Assembly: GCF_011516635.5 (NCBI RefSeq)
Contig: NZ_CP096255.1
Coordinates: forward strand, 9,373,501-9,437,500
Direction of reading: 5' to 3'
Source: Bradyrhizobium barranii subsp. apii
Lineage (GTDB): Bacteria; Pseudomonadota; Alphaproteobacteria; Rhizobiales; Xanthobacteraceae
DNA: 64,000 nt
Positions 8,715 to 18,153 of this stretch are shown in pieces. Each line of letters begins with the position of its first letter. Position 1 is the first letter of the stretch. Under the pieces are notes generated by a model, which was given only the letters and a program-made list of their open reading frames with translations, was not told the DNA's origin and made no database searches. The position numbers and the translations under genes are program-made.

Positions 8715-8921
8715 ATGTCTAGAAAGACTGCCTGCTTGCACGCCGAAGTTAAGAAGCGCATTGCCCAGATCGAAAGTATGAAACTGGTCCAGATTCAACG
8801 GGTCATGATGGATTGTGTGTCCGAGCGGTCCGCTGGCAGGATGACGACAGATGAGGGCAATGCGTTGCGCCGAGCACCGAACAAACGGGTTAGCATTCTC
8901 AGACGAGACCTTATCGCGTAA
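8715..8921 (+). CDS. small hypothetical protein (68 aa)
   Basis: The frame opens MSRKTACLHAEVKKRIAQIE and is rich in charged residues in its first half, suggesting a short helical protein. I recognise no domain. There is no strong ribosome-binding site, and the gene sits among IS remnants. It could be a real small gene of the island or a chance frame. Confidence 0.3.
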   Translation: MSRKTACLHAEVKKRIAQIESMKLVQIQRVMMDCVSERSAGRMTTDEGNALRRAPNKRVSILRRDLIA

Positions 8922-9014
8922 GAGTTCGCGAGCTTGTCAGGCAAAGCACTGACGTCGCACAGCGGTAGGACACGAATTTAGTCGGGGAGAACCCAGATAA
9001 ATGACTGCTTTTAG

Positions 9015-9200
9015 GTGGGGTTGCTAGGTAAGCGATTTACCCGATGGACTAAGCTGGACGACCAGCGGGTATTCGAACTGCGGGAAGCCGCGCGAGCTGC
9101 GCAAGAGATCGCGAGTGAGCTAAAGCGCAGTGATTCGGCGATCAGAATCCGGGTCGTCACCCTTGAGGGCCTAAAGAAAGAACCCGCGGTGGGGAGTTAG
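9015..9200 (+). CDS. small HTH-like protein, possibly partial
   Basis: This 61-aa frame with a GTG start contains RFTRWTKLDDQRVFELREAA followed by EIASELKRSDSAIRIRV. That resembles small Myb/SANT-like or GcrA-like DNA-binding proteins in which a tryptophan-containing first helix is followed by an IA-x-LKRS recognition helix. Such small proteins are common in Bradyrhizobium, from general knowledge. An in-frame stop close upstream and the GTG start leave the N-terminus uncertain, so it may be a truncated gene. Confidence 0.4.
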   Translation: MGLLGKRFTRWTKLDDQRVFELREAARAAQEIASELKRSDSAIRIRVVTLEGLKKEPAVGS

Positions 9201-9325
9201 GACGAAGAGGAGCGGCGTCTTTTATTTGGACTCCCTTACCCTCGGCGATCGTTGCCGGCCATTGACGACACGGGGGCGCACTCGGCGCATCCCGCCCTTC
9301 GTCCGTCCGGCATTAGGTAGGTGAT

Positions 9326-9709
9326 ATGAAACAGCATGTCCGGGTGGCGTCAGCTGCGGTCGCGTTCGCTTACCATCGCCGCTGCGAAGTCCTCAGCGTG
9401 TACGAACGCGAAACCAAAAAGCGCAACGAGATTAGTGTCGCCGTATGCGGAAAACAAGTGGACGGATACGACTACGACAGTGAATGCCACGTCAGCGGTT
9501 TGTTACCGAACCTATGTCACCACGGGGCGAAATCGCGTTGGATATTGAGCCCTGGGACCTCGGAGATATGCATCGGCTACGAGGATGACACATCGTCCTT
9601 CTTCTCAGTGAAAATCGTCAGCGGTCACGTTCAGGTATTTGATTGCCGCCAAGTCCTGTCCTTCACATACACAGTATGGTGGAGAGACGTGCAATCCGAT
9701 AGCTGCTGA
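9326..9709 (+). CDS. hypothetical protein (127 aa)
   Basis: The ATG at 9326 is preceded by AGGTAGG at a good distance for a ribosome-binding site. The product has no signal peptide or membrane segment that I can see. It has six cysteines spread along its length and no recognised motif. Its neighbours are IS scraps, so the local context says nothing about function. Coding is plausible from the ribosome-binding site and length, but unproven. Confidence 0.45.
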   Translation: MKQHVRVASAAVAFAYHRRCEVLSVYERETKKRNEISVAVCGKQVDGYDYDSECHVSGLLPNLCHHGAKSRWILSPGTSEICIGYEDDTSSFFSVKIVSGHVQVFDCRQVLSFTYTVWWRDVQSDSC

Positions 9710-9837
9710 TGCCCCTCGGCTCGCCGAGGCCGGGTGATTTCTACGGAGGATTAGGCCGAGAGGACGTTAACTGGAACACTGCGAGGCGGTCGGCGACGCT
9801 GGGGTTGGCTTCCGCGTCTCTCGTTACCGGCACTTGC

Positions 9838-9960
9838 TTTGACGACGGAAGCGCTTCTGGCCCAGATTGCCGTTGCCAAATATGCCGATGGCGAGCCGCT
9901 TTACCGCCAGGAGGCCATCTACGCCCGCGACAAGCTCGACCGCCACGCAACAACCGCATC
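9838..9960 (+). pseudogene. IS66 TnpC internal fragment
   Basis: The frame reads LLAQIAVAKYADGEPLYRQE and then AIYARDKLDRHA, matching the internal segment of IS66-family TnpC (compare the HLPLYRQAQML segment in the complete copy at 14946). About 40 codons survive, with no flanking tnpA or tnpB. It is a different IS66 lineage from the two complete copies. Confidence 0.65.
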
Positions 9961-10049
9961 TCACTCGGCCGGCGAAGAGATGCCTGGGCCGCCGGCGTCG
10001 GCGGTGGGTACACGATGATCTCGAAGGACCTGCACGGCGGCGCGGGAAC

Positions 10050-10655
10050 AAGGTGACGTGCAATAATCGCGTGAACATCCGGCACGATGCGCTGGCGCCA
10101 TCCGTATTGAACGGCCTCCGGACGCACTTAACAAAGCCCGAATTGTTCAAGCAGTTTTGCGAGGAATTCACCCAAGAAGTGAACCGAATGCGGATCGAAC
10201 GTCGAACCGATCAGGATGCTTGGCAAAGCGAGCTGGAAAGAGTCAAAAAGCAGATTCGAGGCATTATCACTGCGATCAAGATGGCATGTATGAACCGTCG
10301 ATGAAGGCTGAGATGGATGCGCTCGAAGCTTGCAAGTCGAAGTTGACCGATCTGCTCGCGAGCGCTGAGGCCCCCGCCGCTCTTGCACCCGAACATGCGG
10401 AGTCTATCGGCAGCGCATCTCTGCACTGTATGAAAGCCTGCAGTGCGAAGAGGAGAAAGCCGAGGCGGCGGTTCCGTACGTTGATCGATCAGGTCACGCT
10501 CGTGCTCGACGGGGAACAGCTCGCCATCGTGCTGCGCGGTGACTTGGCCGCGATCCTGCGATTTGCGGCGGACAAGAAGAACCCCGACTTCCTCTCGGAG
10601 GCCTGGGCTCTGGATGGCTTGCTATCGCAAACATCGGTCGTTGCGGGACCGGATT
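10050..10655 (+). pseudogene. C-terminal remnant of a large serine recombinase
   Basis: The first piece contains CNNRVNIRHDALAPSVLNGL followed by LFKQFCEEFTQEVNRMRIER. This is the zinc-ribbon tail and the long coiled coil of large serine recombinases. After a shift near 10280 the reading continues MYEPSMKAEMDALEACKSKL. After another it continues LIDQVTLVLDGEQLAIVLRG and runs to about 10655. The N-terminal resolvase catalytic domain is absent. Several frameshifts make this a clear pseudogene. Identification rests on the family's typical C-terminal pattern. Confidence 0.7.
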
Positions 10656-10886
10656 TGAACGTATGACGATCAGTTCATGAACCCTCCTGCCCTATTGATC
10701 CTATGCTGCCAGACTGCCAGAGCGAATTTGATCCCGCCAGCCGTCGGCGCGCTTTACCACATCCGCCGCGAGCTGATGGTTTGAGATCATTGCTTCTTCA
10801 TAAACGTGTGAGAGCCAGAAGCGACACACCTTCGGAGGACGGATTGCCACTACGTCCAGACAAAGATCGAGACCAAAGCGGGCACA

Positions 10887-10900
10887 TTGACATGAAGCAA
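10887..10900 (+). promoter_or_regulatory. FixK2/FNR-type box upstream of hemN
   Basis: TTGACATGAAGCAA fits TTG(A/C)-N6-(T/G)CAA, the FixK2 half-site pattern I know for Bradyrhizobium. It lies 57 bases before the GTG start of hemN. A start of transcription about 40 bases after its centre would leave a short leader. B. japonicum hemN1 is reported to depend on FixK2 at low oxygen, which agrees. Confidence 0.6.
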
Positions 10901-10957
10901 AGACACCGAAGAGGAGATCGGTCAACTTCATGTTGTGTGAGCATGGATAGATAAGAC

Positions 10958-12292
10958 GTGCAGACCTCGTTGCTGAACAAATATTGCGATTCCCGCCTGC
11001 CTTGGTACACTATTTATCCGACCGTACCTGATTTCTCCGCGATGGTGGGCGCCAACACTTATGGGAGATGGTTGAGGCGGCTGCTGCGCGATGAACCGGT
11101 ATCCATCTATCTCCACGTTCCGTTCTGTCGCTCGATTTGCTGGTATTGCGGCTTCCCGACAAGCCTCACTCACAGCGAGCGACCGATCCGCAAATATCTC
11201 GGGGTGCTCCGCGAGGAGATTGATTTGGTCGCAGCGCAGGCGCCCCGCGCCTTGTCCGTCAGCGACGTGCATTTCGGCGGCGGAACGCCGACCATCATCT
11301 CGCCTGCCGACTTCTTGGGCCTGATGGAGCTCCTGCGCGACCGCTTCACATTCAGCAAGTCGACCACCGTTGCCGTCGAGATCGATCCCAGAGCGTTCAC
11401 GACCGAGATGGCCGAAACACTAGGCTCAGCCGGCGTCAGCCGCGCCAGCATTGGCGCGCAAAGTTTTGATCCCCTGGTGCAGCGGGCAGTGAACCGCGTC
11501 CAGAGCGAGACACAGATAGCTCTTGCCGTCGAAAGTCTGCGCCAGCATGGAATAAGCCGCATCAACTTCGACCTCCTGTTCGGATTGCCACACCAGTCGG
11601 TGCAGTCCTGCGTTGACTCCGCCAGAATCGCGGTTGCTATGCGGCCGGACCGGCTTGCGGTTTTCGGCTACGCCCATGTTCCCTCCTATATGAAACGTCA
11701 GCGCCAGATCGATGAGGCGGCGCTGCCAGACAATGTCGCTCGCGCCGAGCAAGCCGCGGCGGTGGCTGAAACTCTGGTCGCGGCGGGCTACCGACAAATT
11801 GGGCTCGACCATTTCGCCTTGCCATCCGACGAGCTCGCGCTGGCGCAGAAGGCCGGTCGCCTTTGCCGCAACTCCCTGGGTTATTCGGCTGATACCTGTC
11901 AAACCGTGATCGGCTTCGGTCCGTCCGCCATTGGCCGCCTTCCTGACGGCTACGTCCAGAATGAGCTCGCAACCGCTTCCTATCATCAGCATATCAAAGC
12001 TGGCTGCTTCCCGACTTCAAAGGGCTACCGTCTCACCGAGGAAGACCGGCTTCGGGCCGAAATCATCGAACGCGTGATGTGCGACTTACAGGCCGATGTT
12101 CCAGCAATCTGCGCCAACCACGGATTTGATCCGGTAGCTTTTCTTGATTCAGCTGATCGCTTGGAGATGCTCACCGAGGACGGGATAGTGGAGATCGAAA
12201 AGGGTATCCTCCGCGTCAAGCAGGAGCACCGTTTTGTCATCCGCGCCGTTGCTGCGGCATTCGACGCTTATCTCGACCGCGCACCATATTAA
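10958..12292 (+). CDS. hemN1: oxygen-independent coproporphyrinogen III dehydrogenase
   Basis: This 444-aa radical-SAM enzyme converts coproporphyrinogen III to protoporphyrinogen IX without oxygen, in the cytoplasm. The iron-sulfur motif is C57-x3-C61-x2-C64 (FCRSICWYCGF). A glycine-rich HFGGGTPT segment follows at about residue 104. The substrate-binding N-terminus LNKYCDSRLPWYTIYP and the C-terminal HemN domain are both present. The start is a GTG, chosen because MQTSLLNKY matches the family N-terminus. Length is full. The FixK2-type box upstream and the symbiotic setting favour hemN1 over the second hemN that Bradyrhizobium carries near nirK. It would supply heme to bacteroids and anaerobic cells. 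It is one of the few undamaged metabolic genes in the first 24 kb. Confidence 0.92.
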   Translation: MQTSLLNKYCDSRLPWYTIYPTVPDFSAMVGANTYGRWLRRLLRDEPVSIYLHVPFCRSICWYCGFPTSLTHSERPIRKYLGVLREEIDLVAAQAPRALSVSDVHFGGGTPTIISPADFLGLMELLRDRFTFSKSTTVAVEIDPRAFTTEMAETLGSAGVSRASIGAQSFDPLVQRAVNRVQSETQIALAVESLRQHGISRINFDLLFGLPHQSVQSCVDSARIAVAMRPDRLAVFGYAHVPSYMKRQRQIDEAALPDNVARAEQAAAVAETLVAAGYRQIGLDHFALPSDELALAQKAGRLCRNSLGYSADTCQTVIGFGPSAIGRLPDGYVQNELATASYHQHIKAGCFPTSKGYRLTEEDRLRAEIIERVMCDLQADVPAICANHGFDPVAFLDSADRLEMLTEDGIVEIEKGILRVKQEHRFVIRAVAAAFDAYLDRAPY

Positions 12293-12507
12293 CGAAGACC
12301 ACCCATATGCGCACAGTTCTTGAAGCATCAAATGAGGTCGCGGGCCGCGGCCCGTACGGTCATACTAGAGCATTTTCCGACCGGAATGAATCGGGTGTGG
12401 ATTGAACGAAGCCGCTGCCGCGGCGTAGGGGGCAAGGTGGCATAGATCGCCTCCTGGCTGAGAGGATGTGGGTGTTGGAGCCCACCCCCTCAGACAGGAG
12501 TATCGAG

Positions 12508-13368
12508 ATGGCCGATTTGAGCCCTCTTCGCCGCCGCATGATCGAAGACATGACCGTCCGCAATCTGTCGCCGGCGACGCAAAGATCCTACATCAGCGCG
12601 GTTTCGAAGTTCAGCCGCTATTTTGGCCGATCGCCTGACCGGTTAGAGCTGGAAGACGTCCGCGCCTTCCAGGTGCATTTGGTCTCGACCGGCATCTCAT
12701 GGCCGGCGCTGAACCAGATCGTCTGTGCGCTACGGTTTTTCTACGGCGTCACGCTCGGCGAGGCGCTCATCCCAGAGCGCATTCCCTATGCGCGAGAACC
12801 GCGCAAGCTGCCGGTCGTTCTCAGCGCCGACGAAGTGGTTCAGTTTCTTGAAGCGGTATCGAGCCTGAAGAGCCGCGCCGCGCTCACCACCGCCTATGCG
12901 GCCGGGCTCAGGGCCTCGGAGGTTGCGGGACTGCGGATCGAAGACATCGACAGCGCCCGCGGCGTCATCCAGGTGCGCCACGGCAAGGGCGCGAAGGATC
13001 GCAACGTGATGCTGTCGCCCCAGCTGCTGGGCATCCTGCGCACCTACTGGCGGCTCGCCCGGCCGCGGCTTTATCTGTTCCCTGGTCGTGACGAAGATCA
13101 TCCGATCGATCAGACCGTGCTGCATGCCGCCTGCCGGTCGGCGGTGAAGGCTGCGGGCCTGACCAAGCGCGTCACGCTGCACACGCTGCGCCACAGCTTC
13201 GCGACACATCTTCTCGAGAACGGAACCGATATCCGGATCATCCAGGTCTTGCTCGGGCACAATAATTTGTCGTCGACAGCGCGCTACACGCAGGTCGCCA
13301 CCGATACGATCCGAGCGACGCAGAGCCCGCTCGATCGCCTGTCGCTGGAGGTGACGCCACCTGGATGA
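12508..13368 (+). CDS. tyrosine recombinase of the IS91-like element, copy 3
   Basis: Protein identical to that of copy 1 (286 aa from the ATG after AGGAG; 300 aa if read from 12466). The catalytic Arg, His-x-x-Arg, His and Tyr boxes are all present. It is undamaged, although the transposase gene that follows is split by IS66. Confidence 0.9.
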   Translation: MADLSPLRRRMIEDMTVRNLSPATQRSYISAVSKFSRYFGRSPDRLELEDVRAFQVHLVSTGISWPALNQIVCALRFFYGVTLGEALIPERIPYAREPRKLPVVLSADEVVQFLEAVSSLKSRAALTTAYAAGLRASEVAGLRIEDIDSARGVIQVRHGKGAKDRNVMLSPQLLGILRTYWRLARPRLYLFPGRDEDHPIDQTVLHAACRSAVKAAGLTKRVTLHTLRHSFATHLLENGTDIRIIQVLLGHNNLSSTARYTQVATDTIRATQSPLDRLSLEVTPPG

Positions 13369-14124
13369 CCCGCAGCGGGATGCGGGTCATGACCCGCTCC
13401 GACATCCGCTCCAACAGGCCCGCCATCGAGATTGCCGATATTCTGCGCCGGCATGGCGACGCCTATCGCCGTGTACATGCCGGTCATCTGGGGCGGGTCG
13501 AGCGGCGCGTGATGAGCGCGATCGTTGCGTGCCGGACCGAGGCGCTCGGCGGCCACATGCAGGCTTGCGACGACTGCGGCACGACACGCGTTGCCTATAA
13601 TTCCTGCCGCAATCGGCACTGTCCGAAGTGTCAGGGGAGAGCCCGAGCCGCGTGGCTCGCCGCGCGTCAAGCCGACCTGCTTCCGGTTCCCTATTTCCAC
13701 GTCGTCTTTACACTTCCCGCACCGATCGCCGCGATCGCTTTCCAGAACAAGGCCGTCGTCTATGCCATCCTGTTCAAGGCTGCCGCCGAGGCGATGACGA
13801 CGCTCGCCGCCAATCCACGCCGGCTCGGCGGTGCGATCGGCGGCGTCGCCGTCCTCCACACCTGGGGACAGACGCTGATGCATCATCCCCACGTCCATTG
13901 CGTCGTTCCGGGTGGCGGCCTCTCGCCCGATGGCGCGCGCTGGACCGCTTGCCGACCGAACTTCTTCCTGGCCGTCAAACCGTTGTCCAGACTATTTCGC
14001 ACACTTTTTCTCAAACGTCTGTCGGCAGCCTTCAACGTAAGCGTAGCGCCGAGGCCCGTCTGATTGTTTGTGCGGAGTCTTGAGAGCACCGTTAGAAGAG
14101 TCATCTTCTGGAAGGGTGCTCACA

Positions 14125-14547
14125 ATGGACGACCATTCTGACGACATAAGACGACCGTTGTCACCGCGTATTGAAGTGTTCGCTGGCGCAGGTCGAAAGC
14201 GCTGGCCGGATGATTTGAAGGCGCAGATTGCGGCGGAAAGCCTCGAACCGGGGGCGGTTGTAACAGACGTCGCTCGTCGCCATGGCTGCCGGCCCCAGCA
14301 GGTGCATGATTGGCGGCGCCGGGCGCGTTTGGGCCAGTTGGTATTGCCGGCGTCGGCGGACACGCTGTCGTTCGTGCCGGTGGTGTCGGAATTAGCGTTG
14401 CCTGCGGCCGCAGAGCCCTCCGGTTCGCCGGAAGCAGCCATTGTTACGGTTGAGTTCCAGGGCGCGCGCGTGGAGGTGCGCGGGGCGCCTGGCCTTGCTG
14501 CGTTGAGCGATGTGTTCATTGCGCTGCGACGGACACGTTCATGCTGA
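14125..14547 (+). CDS. tnpA: IS66 TnpA (HTH protein)
   Basis: This 140-aa protein is read from the ATG at 14125. It contains RKRWPDDLKAQIAAESLEPG followed by VARRHGCRPQQVHDWRRRAR, a helix-turn-helix that probably binds the element ends. Its stop overlaps the tnpB start region (14541), consistent with translational coupling. A longer reading from a GTG at 14068 is possible. The same protein is encoded at 58871-59293. Confidence 0.88.
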   Translation: MDDHSDDIRRPLSPRIEVFAGAGRKRWPDDLKAQIAAESLEPGAVVTDVARRHGCRPQQVHDWRRRARLGQLVLPASADTLSFVPVVSELALPAAAEPSGSPEAAIVTVEFQGARVEVRGAPGLAALSDVFIALRRTRSC

Positions 14548-14894
14548 CGATGCCGGCGAGCCTCATGATCTACGTGGCGACGCAACCTGTGGACTTCAGG
14601 AAGGGTGCAGAGGGCTTGGCGCTGCTGGCGAAGGATACGCTGGGCCATGACCCGATGAAGGGCGTGGCGGTGGTGTTCCGTGCGAAGCGCGCCGATCGGG
14701 TGAAGATCGTCGTCTGGGATGGCAGCGGCCTTGTGATGTACTGGAAGCGGCTCGATGGCAGCGGCTTCAAATGGCCACCCATCGTGGCCGGTGTGATGCG
14801 GATGAATGGGGCCCAGCTGTCAGCACTGCTGGCCGGCATGGATTGGACGCGCATGCGCGCGCCTCGGATCCCGCAGCCGAAAGCGCTTGCGTAA
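14541..14894 (+). CDS. tnpB: IS66 TnpB
   Basis: This 117-aa IS66 Orf2-like protein has the family signatures VDFRKGAEGLALLA, then KIVVWDGSGLVMYWKRL and a GFKWP motif. TnpB is needed for IS66 transposition, but its biochemical role is unclear. It overlaps tnpA by 7 bases and precedes tnpC by 51. No lesion is visible. Confidence 0.92.
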   Translation: MLTMPASLMIYVATQPVDFRKGAEGLALLAKDTLGHDPMKGVAVVFRAKRADRVKIVVWDGSGLVMYWKRLDGSGFKWPPIVAGVMRMNGAQLSALLAGMDWTRMRAPRIPQPKALA

Positions 14895-14945
14895 AAATGC
14901 AAATCATCGCTGCATCGTGACGCGAAGCATGGCAAGCTCGGGCCA

Positions 14946-16511
14946 ATGAGTGATTTGCCTGATGAGCTACCGAGCGATCCAGCCGAGTTGCGTGCCTTTG
15001 CCGCGGCTCTGCTGGATCGCTGCGCCCGGCTCGAGCGGTTGCTCAAGCTTGCGAAAGATGCGCAGTTCGGTCGGTCCTCGGAAAAGCTGGACGCTGATCA
15101 GCTGCAGCTTGTTCTGGAGGATATCGATCAGGCCGTTGCGGCTCTCGAAGCCGCCGAGAATCGTGCCAATCCCAAAACAGGCGAGAAGAGAGCTGCCGCG
15201 CGCAGAGCCAACCGTGGTCAGCTGCCGGAGCATTTGCCGCGCGTCATCGAGACTATGATGCCGGCCGAGAGCTGCTGCCCGTCTTGTAAGGGCAACCTCT
15301 TCGAGATTGGTCAGGATGAGAGCCAGAGGCTCGACGTCGTTCCGGCGCAGTATCGCGTCATCATCACCCGCCGTCCCAAGCTGGCCTGCCGCGCCTGTCA
15401 TGGCGTCGTCCTGCAGCACGCGGCTCCCGAGCGATTGATCAGGGGAGGATTGCCCACCGAGCGGCTGGTCGCGCATGTGATCGATGCCAAGTATCACTGG
15501 CATTTGCCGCTTTACCGCCAGGCGCAGATGCTGGCGACGCACGGAATAGCGCTGGATCGTTCCACGCTCGCCTTCTGGGTCGGCTATGCCGCCCAGGAAT
15601 TGAAGCCCGTGTGGCATCGTCTGCGCCAGCTTCTGCTCGCCTCCTCGAAGCTCTGTGTCGATGAGACCCCGGCGCCGGTGCTGGATCCGGGGCGCGGCAG
15701 AACAAAAACCGGCTACTTCTGGGCGCTGTCACGCGATGACAGGCCTTGGGCCGGACCTGATCCGCCTGGGGTAGTCTATGCCTATGCACCGGGCCGCGGC
15801 GCCGTTCATGGCTTGCGGCTGCTGGAGGGCTATCGCGGCATCATCCACTGCGACGGCTATCAGGCTTACAAGACCATGACCCGAGAGACGCGTGCGGACG
15901 CCCTGTCCGGGACGCTCGCCTTCTGCTGGTCGCATCTGCGGCGCCAGTTTGTGAAGATCGAGCGGGAGGCTGCGCCTGCGCCAGCTCCGGTTGCCCGCGA
16001 GGCTCTTGAGCGCATCGCCCAGCTTTACGCGGTCGAGAAGGCCCTCCGCGGCCGATCTGCGGACGAGCGCCGTGCTGGCCGACAAGCGCATACCCGGCCT
16101 CTGGTTGCAGCCTTGAAGCAGTGGTTTGAGGCCAAGCTCGATCACCTTGCGCAGAAGAGCGACACGGCGAAGGCTTTGCGCTATGCACTACGTCATTGGG
16201 ACGGCCTGACGCTCTATCTTGATGATGGGCGCATCGAAATGGACACGAATGCTGTCGAGCGTGCGATGCGACCGATCAAGCTCAACGCCAAGAACTCTCT
16301 TTTTGCCGGTTGCGACGAAGGCGCCGGGAATTGGGCATTGCTGGCTTCGCTCATTGAGACCTGTAAGCTCAATGGCGTCAGTGCCGAGCACTGGCTCGCT
16401 GACGTTCTCGCCAAGCTCGTCAATGGTTGGCCTGCAGCGCGACTGGACGAACTGCTTCCCTGGGCGTCGACCTATACGATGCATACACGCGATCCGAGGC
16501 TGGCGGCATGA
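14946..16511 (+). CDS. tnpC: IS66 TnpC transposase
   Basis: This 521-aa DDE transposase has an N-terminal leucine-zipper/coiled-coil region (LLDRCARLERLLKLAKD), then the zinc-finger motif CCPSCKGN with a second pair ACRACH. The catalytic core has LCVDETPAPVLDPGRG (first Asp), IHCDGYQAYK (second Asp) and DTNAVERAMRPIKLNAKN (Glu). A short IS66 C-terminal domain ends the protein. It is full length and undamaged. The copy at 59692 has a 1-bp deletion, so this is the working version. Confidence 0.94.
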   Translation: MSDLPDELPSDPAELRAFAAALLDRCARLERLLKLAKDAQFGRSSEKLDADQLQLVLEDIDQAVAALEAAENRANPKTGEKRAAARRANRGQLPEHLPRVIETMMPAESCCPSCKGNLFEIGQDESQRLDVVPAQYRVIITRRPKLACRACHGVVLQHAAPERLIRGGLPTERLVAHVIDAKYHWHLPLYRQAQMLATHGIALDRSTLAFWVGYAAQELKPVWHRLRQLLLASSKLCVDETPAPVLDPGRGRTKTGYFWALSRDDRPWAGPDPPGVVYAYAPGRGAVHGLRLLEGYRGIIHCDGYQAYKTMTRETRADALSGTLAFCWSHLRRQFVKIEREAAPAPAPVAREALERIAQLYAVEKALRGRSADERRAGRQAHTRPLVAALKQWFEAKLDHLAQKSDTAKALRYALRHWDGLTLYLDDGRIEMDTNAVERAMRPIKLNAKNSLFAGCDEGAGNWALLASLIETCKLNGVSAEHWLADVLAKLVNGWPAARLDELLPWASTYTMHTRDPRLAA

Positions 16512-17110
16512 GCCTGAACACGACCGCGGTCCGGATCAAGGTGACCCTCAAGGATGTGAAGCCGGAGGTGATGCGTCGCCTTGTCGTACCCGTCACCCTG
16601 CGCCTTGATCGGCTGCATCTGACGCTTCAGGAGGCATTCGGCTGGACGAACAGTCACCTCTTCGAGTTCTTTGCTGGTGAGGCACATTGGGGGATTCCCG
16701 ACCCCGACAATGATTACGGTCACCAGCCCATGGATGCCCGCAAAGCGCGGCTGTGCGATATCGTTCGCGAGACCGGCGCCAAGACGATCCACTATCTCTA
16801 TGACTTCGGCGACAGCTGGGACCATGTGATCAAGCTCGAAAAATGGTTCGAGAACACCACGACGGAGGGGCTTCCCTTCCTGCTCGAGGCCGCCGGTCGT
16901 TGTCCTCCGGAAGACGTCGGCGGTGCGCCAGGCTATGCCGAATACCTCGCCGCCATCAGCGACCCCGCCCATCCCGAGCACGGACACATGCGCCTCTGGG
17001 GCCCGGAGCGGTTCGATCCCAACGTCGTCGACCGGAAGGCACTCGAAGCCGCCGTCAACGCGTTGTCCGACACAAGGAAGCCGCGGCGACGCGCCACGCG
17101 AACAAAATAG
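16508..17110 (+). CDS. pRiA4b ORF-3-like passenger protein of IS66
   Basis: This 200-aa protein starts at an ATG that overlaps the tnpC stop by 4 bases (ATGA), so it belongs to the transposase operon. It matches the plasmid pRiA4b ORF-3 family (PF07929), with VTLRLDRLHLTLQEAFGW near the start, then IHYLYDFGDSWDHVIKLE and RCPPEDVGGAPGY. The function of that family is unknown. Its place inside the element, before the right terminal repeat, shows it moves with IS66. An identical copy lies at 61253-61855. Confidence 0.88.
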   Translation: MSLNTTAVRIKVTLKDVKPEVMRRLVVPVTLRLDRLHLTLQEAFGWTNSHLFEFFAGEAHWGIPDPDNDYGHQPMDARKARLCDIVRETGAKTIHYLYDFGDSWDHVIKLEKWFENTTTEGLPFLLEAAGRCPPEDVGGAPGYAEYLAAISDPAHPEHGHMRLWGPERFDPNVVDRKALEAAVNALSDTRKPRRRATRTK

Positions 17111-18034
17111 GCGTCAAGCGCCATTCAAAAGGGCCGCAGAGCTACGCTTACCCTTCAACTCCGGTGCCTTGCGTTTCTTCGGCGATCTCGGAGCTCTGGC
17201 CGAGCCGGCTGCCTTTGCGGCCCACCTCGACGCCATGCGACGCATCAACTGGGTTGTTTACGCCAAGCGGCCCTTCGGCGGACCCGCACAGGTCCTGGCC
17301 TATCTCGGCCGCTACACCCATCGCGTCGCGATCGCCAACAGCCGGCTCGTCGCACTCGACGACGATCATGTCGCCTTCTCATGGAAGGACTATCGCCAAA
17401 ACAGCGCGACAAAGATCATGAATCTCAAGCCCGATGAGTTCATTCGCCGTTTCCTGCTTCATACGCCGCCTGACGGCTTCCACCGCATCCGCCACTTCGG
17501 CTTCATGGCCAACCGCCATCGCGCTGCCAAGCTCGCCCTTTGCCGCGAACTTCTCGATCATGAGCGAACAGCCCCAAACGATGGCCAGCCGTCGCCTGTG
17601 GATTCGGAGGCTCAAACCTGGGCCGAGGTTCCTGCCTGTCCCGATTGTGGTGGCGTCATGCGCATCATTGAGCGCTTTCGACATAGCTTCAGACGCCCCA
17701 GCCCTCGAACATCACCGTTCCGATGCGACACATCGTGAGCCAAGTCATGTCGTGCACGACGATCATCATTCGTCATTTCGCTCCCAGCGTCTCGATCATC
17801 GCGGACGATGTCGAATCCGTGCTGTCACACTGCGCGACAACAACCGTCCGATGCAGCAAAAGGCCTATCGCGATCTCAGGCGAAGCGCGTCTGATCTCAA
17901 CTCTTCCAGGATGCGCACTCCTGTGTCTCTGCCTCACGCGCCGAGCCAGCAGATCGGGCATGGCGATCTCGAACAATCCCCATAGCTGCAAAACCGCGAA
18001 TAGCCTCCCGCGCCTTCGTTCAATCCGGCTTCAA

Positions 18035-18084
18035 TGAGGTCGCGTCATAAGCGCCTGCCGCGCCCTCGCGTGAGCGCGACCTCA
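18035..18084. repeat. 50-bp palindromic unit of IS91-like copy 3
   Basis: Same unit as at 522-571, inverted, at the transposase-side end of copy 3. Confidence 0.75.
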
Positions 18085-18153
18085 CAGAACCCTCCAGATT
18101 CCCAAAACGGCGCGAGTCAGATTCAAGCTGCATGCTGGCGAGGGAGGCCAGCA

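Larger units (their letters stand above)
14037..17151 (+). mobile_element. IS66-family element copy 1 (3,115 bp)
   Basis: The element is bounded by GTAAGCGTAGC and the inverted GCTACGCTTAC. It is flanked by the direct repeat CCTTCAAC at 14029-14036 and 17152-17159. An 8-bp duplication is the IS66 hallmark. It carries tnpA, tnpB, tnpC and a fourth passenger gene. Confidence 0.96.
13365..17738 (+). pseudogene. IS91-family transposase, copy 3, split by IS66
   Basis: The gene is identical to copy 1 up to residue 224 (RLSAAFN), where IS66 enters at 14037. The rest resumes after the 8-bp duplication CCTTCAAC at 17152 and runs to the normal stop at 17738. The upstream piece keeps the zinc ribbon and HPHVH motif. 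The downstream piece keeps the tyrosine motif. The gene is inactive as it stands, and precise loss of IS66 would restore it. Confidence 0.92.
12399..18102 (+). mobile_element. IS91-like element copy 3, interrupted by IS66
   Basis: This is the same unit as copies 1 and 2 but on the plus strand. It starts GGATTGAACGAAG at 12399 and ends CCAGATTCC at 18102. Removing the IS66 insertion and one 8-bp target repeat leaves 2,581 bp. The palindromic unit is at 18035-18084. The left flank is unrelated to the flank of copies 2 and 4. Confidence 0.9.

Noticed and set aside
10701..10931. 76-aa minus-strand frame upstream of hemN
   Set aside because: Protein-like but with no known motif, and it overlaps the likely hemN promoter; not strong enough to call.
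12300..12364. GGGCCGCGGCCC palindrome after hemN as a terminator
   Set aside because: No T-run follows it.
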